From Thermomicrobiales bacterium (GTDB taxonomy: Bacteria; Chloroflexota; Chloroflexia; Thermomicrobiales; UBA6265): a stretch of 33,539 nt of DNA. The stretch spans positions 1 to 33,539 of the forward strand of contig JAGQGU010000036.1 of assembly GCA_020432165.1 (NCBI GenBank), read 5' to 3'. Of this stretch, positions 1-8,284 are shown piece by piece. A model generated the notes under the pieces. It was not told the origin of the DNA, did not search any database, and saw only the letters and a list, made by a program, of their open reading frames with translations. The translations under genes were made by a program, and so were the position numbers. Each line of letters opens with the position of its first letter. Position 1 is the first letter of the stretch.

Positions 1-2
1 AA

Positions 3-467
3 GCAACTGATGCCGAAGTGGAGGAGGCAGCGCGTACCGTTGCCGGTGGAGACTGGGTCGATTCGTTGCAGGATGGTCTGCAGACGGATGTGGGCGAATA
101 CGGTCGCTCCCTTTCCATGGGACAACGACAGTTGGTCGCGCTGGCGCGCGTCCTGATTCAGGAACCAGCAATCGTCATCCTGGATGAGGCGACCGCAAGT
201 GTCGATCCGCTGACCGAGGCACAGATTCAGGAAGGTCTGGATATCGTGCTGAAGGATCGTACCAGCATCGTCATCGCCCATCGACTCAGCACCATCGAGC
301 ATGCCGATCGCATCCTTGTGCTGGATCACGGCGATGTTGTGGAAGAGGGGACGCATCGCGAGCTGCTGGCTATGGGAGGCCGATACTGCGATGTCTACAA
401 CACCTACTTCCGTCACCAGAGTCCGGATTACGTTCCGGGCGAGGGTTTTGTTGCGGTAGCCGAGTAG
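3..467 (+). CDS. ABC exporter ATP-binding domain, 3' fragment
   Basis: This is the C-terminal part of an ABC transporter nucleotide-binding domain; the gene starts before the window, so the membrane domain and Walker A are not visible. Counting from the GTG at 18, it shows the signature LSMGQRQ (about residues 32-38), Walker B IVILDEATASVD (52-63) and the switch histidine in VIAHRLSTIEHAD (H88). The ATASVD D-loop and the LST motif after the histidine are typical of fused membrane-plus-ATPase exporters of the multidrug/lipid (MdlB/MsbA-like) group, so I infer an exporter half; substrate unknown. Its last 40 bp overlap the 3' end of the convergent MFS gene. Confidence 0.9.
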   Translation, partial: ATDAEVEEAARTVAGGDWVDSLQDGLQTDVGEYGRSLSMGQRQLVALARVLIQEPAIVILDEATASVDPLTEAQIQEGLDIVLKDRTSIVIAHRLSTIEHADRILVLDHGDVVEEGTHRELLAMGGRYCDVYNTYFRHQSPDYVPGEGFVAVAE

Positions 468-1876
468 CTTGAGCGACGAAGCCGCATAACCGCCAGCAGC
501 GCCAGCGCAATGAAGATGAGCGAGAGACTCATACTGGTGCCGGCTGCTGCTGGTTGGCCACGACCGTTATCGATCATTCCGGTCAGGATGAAGCCACCGA
601 TACCGACGCCGATAGCATTGGCGAAGAGATCGAGCAACAGGAAACTGGAGCTGACGAGTCCATCCTGACCGGTTGGCGCGTACTGAAACGCCATTGCCGT
701 GGCGGTGGTAAAGCAGATACCGATACCCAATCCGGTAAGCGCCCAGGCAACCATCGCCAGTGGCCAGAAAATATCCTGTGTGACCAGGACATCTGCGACA
801 ATGGCCCCACAGCCAGCGATCATGAAGAGAACACCCAGCAGAAGTCGCTGAGGCCGACCATCGGCACCATCCTGCCGATCCCATCGTGCCTGCAATACCG
901 ATCCTAACGTCCAGGTGAGCGAACCAATCGTCAAGATCATCCCCGCCTGAGAGGAAGTGAGTTCGCCGAAGGTCTTGAGGGCATAGACCACGTAGGTTTC
1001 GGTAATGGTGAAACCACCAAATGCAAGCGACCGCACCGCGATTGCGGCCGGTAGCATGGGGCGGAGGGTGAACGTGCCCGCGGGCATGAGTCGCTGTAGT
1101 GTCGGTGCAATCAGAACAAGCCCGGCAACCACGAATGCACCGCTCACCAACACGGGGACATTGTTTACCGAGGCACCCACCAGCCTGGCGAGCTCGGTGA
1201 GATCTGGTCCAGCGAGGAAGAGCGTGGTGCCGATTGCCAATATGATTGCCAGCGGCAACCGCGTGCGACTCAGCGCTTCATTGGCGGGATCGCGGGGTAA
1301 TACCACGGTGCTGTAGGTTCTCCAGGTCAGCGCACCGCTGAGTAGCACGAGCGGTAGGAGCATGACGAAGACCCATCGCCAGTGGAAGGTGTCTGCAATG
1401 CTCCCGGCGATAAACGGACCGACAAGGCTTGGCACCACCCAGGCGGTTGAGATTGCCGCCAGCATGGCCGGACGTAGGGAATCGTCGTAACTCGCGCCAA
1501 TGATGGCGTAGACCGTACTGAAAAGCGCTCCACAGCCGAAGCCGACCAACATGCGGCCGACCAGCAGAATACCCATTGAGTCGGCAACAGAGCAGACGAT
1601 CAATCCGATAGCGAAGAGTGCCAATGCGGGATAGAAGACCATCCAGGGTGGGCGCCGATCAACTTCCCGACCACCGAGCACGGTCCCGACGATCTGCGGG
1701 ATCAGGAAGGCGTTGAAGACCCATCCATAGAGGCTTTCGCCGCCAAGATCGCTGGTGACAACTGGCGTGATGGTGGCCACTGCCAGACCCTGGAAGGCAG
1801 CGACGGTCACCGCCATGATTGAGCCGATGGTGAGGGGCAGATTCGCCCGATCCCAAATAGATACGTGTGGTGTCAT
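428..1876 (-). CDS. MFS transporter (DHA2-like multidrug efflux type)
   Basis: A 482-residue hydrophobic protein with about 12-14 predicted membrane helices. The first helix pair and the central loop have the look of drug:H+ antiporters: a GREVDRRPP loop after helix 2, VGRMLVGFGCGALFS in helix 4 and WVVPSLVGPFIAG in helix 5 (motif-C-like GP). It should act in the cytoplasmic membrane as a proton-coupled exporter; the substrate cannot be read from sequence. The ATG at 1876 has a GGAG about 11 nt upstream. It lies downstream of two other minus-strand genes and may be co-transcribed. Its stop codon lies inside the 3' end of the convergent ABC gene. Confidence 0.88.
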   Translation of the reverse strand: MTPHVSIWDRANLPLTIGSIMAVTVAAFQGLAVATITPVVTSDLGGESLYGWVFNAFLIPQIVGTVLGGREVDRRPPWMVFYPALALFAIGLIVCSVADSMGILLVGRMLVGFGCGALFSTVYAIIGASYDDSLRPAMLAAISTAWVVPSLVGPFIAGSIADTFHWRWVFVMLLPLVLLSGALTWRTYSTVVLPRDPANEALSRTRLPLAIILAIGTTLFLAGPDLTELARLVGASVNNVPVLVSGAFVVAGLVLIAPTLQRLMPAGTFTLRPMLPAAIAVRSLAFGGFTITETYVVYALKTFGELTSSQAGMILTIGSLTWTLGSVLQARWDRQDGADGRPQRLLLGVLFMIAGCGAIVADVLVTQDIFWPLAMVAWALTGLGIGICFTTATAMAFQYAPTGQDGLVSSSFLLLDLFANAIGVGIGGFILTGMIDNGRGQPAAAGTSMSLSLIFIALALLAVMRLRRSSYSATATKPSPGT

Positions 1877-1945
1877 GTTGGTAAAACTCCGGCGGCTCCG
1901 GTAGACACGGATGAGTTCCGCCGCCGGTAGAGATGATGAAATTTG

Positions 1946-2239
1946 CTAGTTGCCGTTCTCGGTCTCTGGCGCGATAAACCACTCGCACAATCTTGTCCAG
2001 GTGGAAACGGTGGGGTTAAACATTGCAGGTAGATCCTGGGTGTTGGGCCGGCAGAGGCTGCTCGTACCCGGAAGTGGGGTAGTGGTCGAATCCTCTTCAT
2101 CCAGGTTCACGAACCACGGCGCCACGATCACCGCCACCATCATCAGTACGAGCACAGCGGAGAGTATCGGCATCCACCATTGGGGTGGATCGTCCAGATC
2201 GATATAAACGCGGTTGTCGGCGGTCTTCGTCGTATCCAT
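1946..2239 (-). CDS. Small single-pass membrane protein, unknown
   Basis: A 97-residue protein that I do not recognise. It has a charged N-terminus (about 20 residues, rich in Asp), one strong membrane helix at about residues 22-44 (MPILSAVLVLMMVAVIVAPW), and a 50-residue tail with two cysteines that probably lies outside the cell. It sits 19 bp after the GNAT gene and 69 bp before the MFS gene on the same strand, so it may be part of a three-gene unit. No clear ribosome site precedes the ATG at 2239. Coding status rests on the sensible topology and the tight spacing. Confidence 0.6.
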   Translation of the reverse strand: MDTTKTADNRVYIDLDDPPQWWMPILSAVLVLMMVAVIVAPWFVNLDEEDSTTTPLPGTSSLCRPNTQDLPAMFNPTVSTWTRLCEWFIAPETENGN

Positions 2240-2258
2240 GGCGCTATTGTAACGGTCG

Positions 2259-3047
2259 TTAGTGCTCGTGTGTCATCGGTACCAGTTGCTCTTCGACAGG
2301 GATAAGATAGAGCCGCCTGCTCGTCTCCCGAAAACCCAGTCGCGCTGCGATTCTGAGACTGGGTTCGTTGTGCGCGCCGGTGCTCCAGACAGGGATCTTG
2401 CCGCGCTTCTGAACCTCGGTGGCAACGATTGCGGCGGCTGCGGTTGCCATGCCCTGGCCACGAAATTGTTCGTGGGTAGTGACTCCGATATCGACATACA
2501 GAGGGCTCCAGGCGAAGGTGTGCGCCAGGCTGACGATCTCGCCGTCGCTGACAGCCCCCGCAACGATCGGCTTGTACGCTGAGGTCTGCTGGAGCTCATC
2601 GATCATCATTGTCAGCATCGCATCGTCATCGGTCAGAAGCCTCACTTGAGGGTGCGTGGGAATATCAACAATTGGGCTATCGAGCACGTGATAGATATCC
2701 GTGACAGTCCGAAGAGAAGTGGTGTCTCGGGCGGCCGTGACGGCGCGCTCGATACCTTCTACCAGATGCAGAGGGGTACAAAACGTATCCCATTCATCCA
2801 CGTACGGTATGATGCCAGCAATATCTTCAGCGTCGAAACCGTGGATATTGGGTTCTGCGGGGAATGCATGAGCCTGAACGATCAGCCCTCTGGGTTGGCG
2901 GACATCCCCGACATACCAGGCATTGCAGGCACGCGATGTGAGCAAATGATGGCTGATCACCGTCTCGGGCGATTCGCCGATGGCGGCTGCCAATATTGGC
3001 ATATCCTCGGGAGATGCAACGTGAACACGGGCCGACGTGTATTCCAT
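2259..3047 (-). CDS. GNAT-family N-acetyltransferase
   Basis: A 262-residue protein whose C-terminal half (about residues 130-250) is a GNAT fold. The acetyl-CoA loop is visible as VTTHEQFRGQGMATAAAA, matching the R/Q-x-x-G-x-G/A pattern, followed by NEPSLRIAARLGFRET, the usual N...A...LGF motif. The N-terminal half is poorly conserved, as in the two-part GNAT proteins related to FR47. The acceptor is unknown. The ATG at 3047 lacks an obvious ribosome site. It is the first gene of a minus-strand run with the small membrane protein and the MFS transporter. Confidence 0.82.
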   Translation of the reverse strand: MEYTSARVHVASPEDMPILAAAIGESPETVISHHLLTSRACNAWYVGDVRQPRGLIVQAHAFPAEPNIHGFDAEDIAGIIPYVDEWDTFCTPLHLVEGIERAVTAARDTTSLRTVTDIYHVLDSPIVDIPTHPQVRLLTDDDAMLTMMIDELQQTSAYKPIVAGAVSDGEIVSLAHTFAWSPLYVDIGVTTHEQFRGQGMATAAAAIVATEVQKRGKIPVWSTGAHNEPSLRIAARLGFRETSRRLYLIPVEEQLVPMTHEH

Positions 3048-3169
3048 AGTGACCGAATCTTCCTGCTAGCTTCAGTGTTTGCTCAGGTACCGACGCTACT
3101 ATGGACGTAGCGTATGGCAATCGACTCAAGCATACTGTTTTGCTACACGATACGTGGAAAGGCGCCAGC

Positions 3170-3943
3170 ATGATCTACGAACTCGGGACACCGGTACACA
3201 CCAGCACACGCATTGATCGCCGCACATTTGTGGGCTCGGCTATCGCGCTCGGTCTTTTTGGATCGGTCATGGATGTTGTGGCGCAGACGGCCACACCAGC
3301 AAGTGACGCCGAAGGCGATGCTGACGCGCTGGCGATCCTGCAATCGGCAGCCGAGGCCATTCTCGAGCTGGACTCCTTCACGTTCTCTTTGGAAACAATC
3401 AACGGAAGCAGTTCGATCTTCCCCGGCGTTGAGATTAAGTCGATCAAGGGAGCTGTCCGGCGGCCGATGGATGTGCGGGCCACATTGACGGTGCATGCCC
3501 TGATTCAGACCCTAACGCTTAGTGCTGTGGCTGTCGATGGCGATCTCTATATCCAGAATCCGTTGAACGCCGGTGCCTGGGAGAATATGGGCAGTGCTCC
3601 CGAAATGGTCAATATGATCAATCCGGACTGGATTCTGCAGTTGGCACTCAGTCAGATACAGGATGCGCACATCACCAGCGTGAAGGATGAAGTGACCTTA
3701 ATCGAAGGCTATTTCGATCTGAGTAATGCCCTCCAGAATCTGGATGAAGAGTCTCAGGAGACGTTGGGGGAGTATCTCGCCCAGTCACCGGTCGATATCG
3801 CCTTCTGGATCAATTCAGACAACCTCATCACGGCGGCGGAACTCTACGGTCCAATCTTCTCGTCGGAATCAGCCGATGTTGAAAAGCGGATCGAGTTAAG
3901 CGACTTCAACGAACCCGTGAATATCGAAGTGCCTGCTTTGTAG
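3170..3943 (+). CDS. Tat-exported LppX/LprAFG-like protein
   Basis: A 257-residue exported protein. The N-terminus has a twin-arginine signal (DRRTFVG at residues 16-22, then the hydrophobic stretch SAIALGLFGSVMDVVAQ) and a TPAS linker, without a lipobox cysteine. The mature part resembles the LppX/LprA/LprF/LprG family: an FSLETINGSS strand, AVRRPMDVRATL, VDGDLYIQNPLNAGAWENM, and a final ELYGPIF...RIELSDFNEPVNIEVP pattern typical of this half-barrel fold that binds lipid-like ligands. I chose the ATG at 3170 because a GGAAAGG lies about 8 nt upstream and the Tat signal then starts near the terminus; an in-frame ATG at 3101 would place the signal too far in. Confidence 0.78.
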   Translation: MIYELGTPVHTSTRIDRRTFVGSAIALGLFGSVMDVVAQTATPASDAEGDADALAILQSAAEAILELDSFTFSLETINGSSSIFPGVEIKSIKGAVRRPMDVRATLTVHALIQTLTLSAVAVDGDLYIQNPLNAGAWENMGSAPEMVNMINPDWILQLALSQIQDAHITSVKDEVTLIEGYFDLSNALQNLDEESQETLGEYLAQSPVDIAFWINSDNLITAAELYGPIFSSESADVEKRIELSDFNEPVNIEVPAL

Positions 3944-3986
3944 TGGAGGTCCTGTAAGCCTGTGCGATATAGTGGCAGCGGAAATG

Positions 3987-4068
3987 GGTCGTTGAGAGTA
4001 GAGATAACCTATCGTCTACGACCGGATCCACCCTTCGGGGTAAGGTCATGAGGGGGTGATAGTCCCTC
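3987..4068. other. Cluster of three small hairpins in an intergenic gap
   Basis: In the 215-bp gap between the LppX-like gene and the LLM oxidoreductase there are three consecutive potential hairpins. The first pairs GGTCGT (3987-3992) with ACGACC (4018-4023) and has an inner AGAGAT/ATC(G)TCT stem. The second is ACCC-TTCG-GGGT (4030-4041), a stable UUCG-type loop. The third pairs GAGGG (4050-4054) with CCCTC (4064-4068). No open reading frame here is convincing. It may be a 3' UTR, a processed small RNA, or chance. Confidence 0.3.
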
Positions 4069-4089
4069 CACACCATTTCTGCTGAAGCC

Positions 4090-4132
4090 ATGGGTAGTGG
4101 CACCTCTCGCTGTACGGATCGACACTACCCAT
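4090..4132 (-). terminator. Inverted repeat downstream of the LLM gene
   Basis: A perfect 10-bp inverted repeat, ATGGGTAGTG (4090-4099) and CACTACCCAT (4123-4132), with a 23-nt loop, lies 26 bp past the stop of the minus-strand oxidoreductase. It has no T-tract, so its role as a terminator is only probable from position. Confidence 0.4.
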
Positions 4133-4158
4133 TCCGCAACACCGATCAGGATGTCGGC

Positions 4159-5082
4159 CTATACCTGCCGCACCTTCGGCAACACCGTACTCGCCAGTAA
4201 CTCCAGCCCCGCAATGTCGTCGAACTCGAGCCACTGCAGTACCACAGCTTCGACACCCGCCTCTGCCTTGGCCTGCAGGATCTCAACCACCTGGTTCGGT
4301 GTGCCAACCACCTCGCCCTTCTCCAGGAACTCCTCGAAGCGATCAACTTCCGGGTCGGCATTCAGTGCCGCCTGGTCCTTGCCGAAGATGATTCCGCACA
4401 TCTGTGAACGACGCACGCTTTTTGGATCGCGACCCTCAGCAATCAGTAATTCGGTAAGTTGGGCGGAGCGATCCTGGAAGACCTGCATCCCACCCTTGAG
4501 AGCGTTCCACTCGTCCGCATACTTCGCCGCCAGCGGCATTGTTCGTTGCGGACCATTCCCACCGATGATGATGTCTGGACTCTGCTTTTCCGGCCAGCGT
4601 GGCAATAGCTGGGCATCGGTGAGTTTGTAGCGCTCGCTGTTGTTGCTCACCGGCTCGTCACTGCGAGTGAGGGCAAGCACCGTCTGGAGACCATCCTCCA
4701 TGCGGTCAAAACGCTCGCTCATCGAACCTAACTCGAAACCAAAGGCATCATGCTCCTGAACCTGCCATCCGGTACCGATGCCGATCCGCAGACGACCATG
4801 TGCCAGATCGTTGATAGCCGTCGCCTGCCAGGCCAGAATCCGCGGATCCCGAAAGGAAACCGGGCTTACCAGCGTGCCCAACTCGATTCTTTCGGTGTGA
4901 TCAGCCGCCCATGTAAGACTGGTATAGGCCTCCAGTGCATCCTCGCGTACACCCGCCCGACCCATGAAATGGTCGGAGCGATAGATGCCATCGAAACCGA
5001 AATCCTCCGCGGCACGCACCAGATTCTGCCAGCGGGGCCAGTTGAGCCCCAGCGCTCCTTCGATCATCAATGAAACGAGCAT
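4159..5082 (-). CDS. LLM-class F420-dependent oxidoreductase
   Basis: A 307-residue single-domain luciferase-like monooxygenase-fold protein. The N-terminus MLVSLMIEGALGLNWPRWQNL and the following FGFDGIYRSDHF, then IELGTLVSPVSFRDPRILA, RLRIGIGTGWQ and PDIIIGGNGPQRT, match the (beta/alpha)8 flavin family. Within it, the pattern best fits the F420-dependent group that includes mycobacterial Rv1855c. It probably carries out hydride transfer with F420 or FMN; the substrate is unknown. A strong AAGGAGGAGA precedes the ATG at 5082. It is transcribed divergently from fumarase across a palindromic promoter region. Confidence 0.85.
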   Translation of the reverse strand: MLVSLMIEGALGLNWPRWQNLVRAAEDFGFDGIYRSDHFMGRAGVREDALEAYTSLTWAADHTERIELGTLVSPVSFRDPRILAWQATAINDLAHGRLRIGIGTGWQVQEHDAFGFELGSMSERFDRMEDGLQTVLALTRSDEPVSNNSERYKLTDAQLLPRWPEKQSPDIIIGGNGPQRTMPLAAKYADEWNALKGGMQVFQDRSAQLTELLIAEGRDPKSVRRSQMCGIIFGKDQAALNADPEVDRFEEFLEKGEVVGTPNQVVEILQAKAEAGVEAVVLQWLEFDDIAGLELLASTVLPKVRQV

Positions 5083-5131
5083 GTCTCCTCCTTGTCAGTA
5101 AAAACGCCATTCCTGGCAGGCATGGTACATG

Positions 5132-5170
5132 ATTGTACCCGCATAAAACGGCCCGGAGTACGGGTACAAT
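5132..5170. promoter_or_regulatory. Palindromic element between divergent LLM and fumC genes
   Basis: A perfect inverted repeat, ATTGTACCCG (5132-5141) and CGGGTACAAT (5161-5170), is separated by 19 nt in the 156-bp divergent promoter gap. Each outer half reads TACAAT outwards, a plausible -10 hexamer on its own strand, and ATGGT is repeated again just outside each arm. The symmetry suggests a shared operator or two back-to-back promoters. The regulator is unknown. Confidence 0.5.
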
Positions 5171-5238
5171 GACCATAGTGAAGGGCGGAAAGAGGTCGAG
5201 GGTGTGTCTCGGGCGATTCCGCCACAGAGGAGGCTATT

Positions 5239-6642
5239 GTGGCAGACGGTACTGGTGCCATGCGCACTGTGCGCGATTCCATGGGTGAGATGCAGGTTCC
5301 CGAAGATGCGATGTATGGCGCAACGACCGCCCGCGCAGTCGAGAATTTTCCGATCAGCGATCTGCGCTTCGGTCGGGCATTCCTGAATGCACTCGGTCTC
5401 ATTAAGGATGCGACCGCTCAGGTCAATAAGGAACTCGGACTGCTCGATCCCGCGATGGCCGACCTTATCTCCGCAGCCGCGTTGGATGTTGCCGCCGGCA
5501 TGTTTGATGATCAGTTCCCCATCGATATCTTCCAGACAGGTTCGGGCACCTCGACCAATATGAACGCGAACGAGGTTATCAGCAGCCGCGCCCGCCAGCT
5601 CCAGCCGGATGCGAATCAGCCTCATCCGAACGACCACGTCAACATGGGGCAGAGCTCAAACGATGTTATCCCGACGGCCATCAGTGTCTCTGCGTATATC
5701 GAGATTGCGGAGAAGCTAATCCCGGCGATGAAGCACCTGGAGGAGACAGTCCTCGCTCGTTCTGCCGAGTTCGATGGCATCGTGAAGACCGGGCGCACGC
5801 ATCTGATGGATGCCACACCTGTCCGCCTCAGCGATACCACGCGTGCCTGGGCTACGCAGGTAAGACTCGGCCGGGAGCGCATCGAATCCACCCTGCCGCA
5901 TCTGGCACGTCTGGCTATTGGGGGCACTGCCGTTGGTTCCGGACTCAATGCGCATCCCGAGTTTGGTGCACGCGTGGCTGCCAAGCTATCGGAGAAGACG
6001 GGTTTGCCGTTTGTGGAGACGGATGACCATTTCGAAGCACAGGCCAGCATGGGTATCGCCGCCGAGGTGAGTGGTGCACTCAAGGCAACTGCGACCGATT
6101 ACATCAAAATCGCCAATGATCTGCGCCATATGAATAGCGGACCGCTCAGCGGTCTCGGCGAGATCGTGCTCCCGGCACTCCAGCCAGGGTCCAGCATCAT
6201 GCCTGGCAAGATCAATCCGGTTATTGCGGAAGCGACCATGATGGTGTCCGCGCAGGTGATCGGAAACGATGCCACCATCAACTATTGCAGTGCCCTCGGC
6301 AACTTTGAACTGAACGTCATGCTCCCCATCCTGCAGTACAACCTCAGCCAAAGCATTGAGATCATGGCCACCATGAGCAATGTGCTTGCTGATAAGGCGA
6401 TCGCTGGCTTTATGGTGAATGTCGATCATATCAACGATCTGGTCGACAAGAATCCGATCATGGTGACTGCGCTCAATCCGATTATTGGCTACGAAACCGG
6501 TGCCAAGATCGCCAAGCGCGCCTATGCGGAGAAGCGGACCGTGAAGGATGTCGCCGCTGAAATGACCGACCTCACACCAGCTGAGCTGGACAAACTGCTC
6601 GATCCCGCCGAATTGGCTGTGCCCGGCATCAAGGGAGAATAG
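5239..6642 (+). CDS. fumC: Fumarate hydratase class II
   Basis: A 467-residue fumarase of the aspartase/fumarase superfamily, hydrating fumarate to L-malate in the TCA cycle as a cytosolic tetramer. The length is normal for the family. All landmark motifs are present: TGSGTSTNMN (100-109), GQSSNDVIPTA (137-147), GRTHLMDATP with catalytic His188, and the signature GSSIMPGKINP (317-327) carrying the catalytic serine loop. The second metal-free (class II) form is clear, with no Fe-S cysteines. The start is GTG at 5239, 5 nt after AGAGGAGG. It is monocistronic, with its own strong terminator. Confidence 0.96.
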   Translation: MADGTGAMRTVRDSMGEMQVPEDAMYGATTARAVENFPISDLRFGRAFLNALGLIKDATAQVNKELGLLDPAMADLISAAALDVAAGMFDDQFPIDIFQTGSGTSTNMNANEVISSRARQLQPDANQPHPNDHVNMGQSSNDVIPTAISVSAYIEIAEKLIPAMKHLEETVLARSAEFDGIVKTGRTHLMDATPVRLSDTTRAWATQVRLGRERIESTLPHLARLAIGGTAVGSGLNAHPEFGARVAAKLSEKTGLPFVETDDHFEAQASMGIAAEVSGALKATATDYIKIANDLRHMNSGPLSGLGEIVLPALQPGSSIMPGKINPVIAEATMMVSAQVIGNDATINYCSALGNFELNVMLPILQYNLSQSIEIMATMSNVLADKAIAGFMVNVDHINDLVDKNPIMVTALNPIIGYETGAKIAKRAYAEKRTVKDVAAEMTDLTPAELDKLLDPAELAVPGIKGE

Positions 6643-6670
6643 CCAGAACCAGCCGTCATCCTGACGCTGT

Positions 6671-6710
6671 GCCCACCCTCGGGGTTTTTGCCCCCGGGGT
6701 GGGCATTTTT
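6671..6710 (+). terminator. Rho-independent terminator after fumC
   Basis: GCCCACCC (6671-6678) pairs with GGGTGGGC (6697-6704), with an inner CGGGG/CCCCG stem, and is followed by ATTTTT. It lies 28 bp after the fumC stop and just before the 3' end of the convergent histidine kinase gene. Confidence 0.9.
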
Positions 6711-6715
6711 GCGCA

Positions 6716-8284
6716 TCACCCAAATCTCTGTGGAATCCAGACGGTAAAATTCGTACCCTGACCGGGCGTGGATGCCACATCAATCCAGCCATTGTGCGCC
6801 CGCACAATGCTGAGAGCGATACTCAGCCCCAGACCGGTCCCACCCGATGTCCTCGCCCGGTGACCCTCGGCGCGATAGAATCGCTCAAAGAGGTGTGGCA
6901 AATGTTCCGGTGCAATCCCGCAGCCGGTGTCATCAACATCAATGCGCGCGCAGGGAACCTTGTCCTGGGGATCAACATCCTCGCTAATCGTCAGGCAAAC
7001 CCGACCACCAGCAGGTGTATGCCGAATGGCGTTGTCCAGCAAGATCAGCATCACCTGTACCAAGGCATCGCCATCTCCGTGGATTAGTACTTCCTTCTCG
7101 GAGTTGAGAATAAGTTCCTGCCCATCCAGCAGCACTTCGGCGGTGCGCACCGCTTCCCTCGCCAGCAGATCGAGGCTAACAACATCGCTTTCGGTGACCT
7201 TGCGGGTAGGATCCCCATCTGTGCGGGCGAGACTGAGTAGATCCGTGACGAGTCGACTCATGCGTTCGCTCTCGCGGCTGACATCACCCAATGCCTCTGC
7301 CAAATCCTGCGGATCGATGGGGCGACCACTCGAAAGCTGCTTACGCACAACATCGACATTGCCCTTGATGCTTGTCAGCGGTGTACGGAGTTCATGACTG
7401 GCATCGGCGACAAAGCGCTGTTGTGTCTTGAACGACTGTTCGATACGGTCCAGCATGTCGTTGAAGGTATTACCCAGTTCCGCCAGCTCATCACCGGTTT
7501 GGGGCACATCCAGTCGCCGTCGTAGTGATGCCGCGGTGCGATCCTTGGCGATATCGTCTGCGCTATCGATGAACCTGTTTACCGGAGCAAGTGCCCGACC
7601 GGCCAGACTCCAACCGCCGATGCTTGCTGTGGCACCACCGATAACACCGAAGAGGATGAGCGCCTGACTGAGTTGGCTGAGCATGTGGGTGGTCCCGCTA
7701 AGGGACTCGCTGGTGAAGATGACGCCGATGACCAAATGCAAACCGGTGCGAGGATCAACGTCCTTTTCGCTCACGATCGGCAATGTGTAACCACGGATCG
7801 CATATCCATCGATCCGATACGTGTTTAGCGTTGGTTTGCTCGCCGTCCGAAAGTCATTGATATCCTCTTCCGTCGGCCAAAGATTGCTGAGATCTCCCTG
7901 ATGGTACTTGACCTCATTGTTCGTGAGATCAACTACCGTAACCGAGACTCCGCTCAACAGGATACTGCGGACATCCAGGGATGGTGATGTCTCCAGGGCA
8001 CCATCATTATCTCCGTCGTCCGCATCTGGCTCGCTAACCTGGTTCCGCACCTCAATCGCGGCCTCGCTCAGGCGTTTCTCGGCATCGGCGTCGAGCGATC
8101 GTATCAGCAACACGCGCAGACCGATGCCCAACATTGCCAATGTGATGATCAGCACCCCCGCGTACCAGGCGGTAATGCCAAAGCGCACGCTGAAAAGGAA
8201 CGGCACACGGCGCCGTAGCACGCTCTGATTTCGTTCGTCCGGTAGTTCCCGGCTGGTGACAGAGGAAGTTGGGCGCTGGTTCAC
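6716..8284 (-). CDS. Membrane sensor histidine kinase (HAMP-HisKA-HATPase)
   Basis: A 522-residue two-component sensor. Layout: membrane helix about residues 37-60, an acidic extracytoplasmic domain about 62-200 (DADDGDNDGA near 87-96), a second helix about 205-226, HAMP about 228-282, then HisKA with the phosphorylated His297 in FVADASHELRTPLTS. The ATPase follows, with N box DNAIRHTP (417-424), G1 DTGCG (452-456), F box FERFYRAEG and G2 GGTGLGL (481-487). The stimulus is unknown. It starts with GTG overlapping the regulator stop (GTGA), so the two are translationally coupled. The pairing resembles MprA/MprB and CutS-type envelope systems. Confidence 0.93.
   Translation of the reverse strand: MNQRPTSSVTSRELPDERNQSVLRRRVPFLFSVRFGITAWYAGVLIITLAMLGIGLRVLLIRSLDADAEKRLSEAAIEVRNQVSEPDADDGDNDGALETSPSLDVRSILLSGVSVTVVDLTNNEVKYHQGDLSNLWPTEEDINDFRTASKPTLNTYRIDGYAIRGYTLPIVSEKDVDPRTGLHLVIGVIFTSESLSGTTHMLSQLSQALILFGVIGGATASIGGWSLAGRALAPVNRFIDSADDIAKDRTAASLRRRLDVPQTGDELAELGNTFNDMLDRIEQSFKTQQRFVADASHELRTPLTSIKGNVDVVRKQLSSGRPIDPQDLAEALGDVSRESERMSRLVTDLLSLARTDGDPTRKVTESDVVSLDLLAREAVRTAEVLLDGQELILNSEKEVLIHGDGDALVQVMLILLDNAIRHTPAGGRVCLTISEDVDPQDKVPCARIDVDDTGCGIAPEHLPHLFERFYRAEGHRARTSGGTGLGLSIALSIVRAHNGWIDVASTPGQGTNFTVWIPQRFG

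Noticed and set aside
2080-2096. GTGGTCGAATCCTC, which recalls a tRNA T-arm
   Set aside because: There is no acceptor stem, D-arm or anticodon arm around it, and it lies within a small membrane-protein gene.
3906-4103. 65-codon minus-strand frame in the gap after the LppX-like gene
   Set aside because: No ribosome site or domain; it crosses the hairpin cluster and the end of a real gene.
5986-6807. Antisense open frame opposite the fumC 3' end and across its terminator
   Set aside because: Covers a strong terminator and a conserved fumarase; no sensible product.
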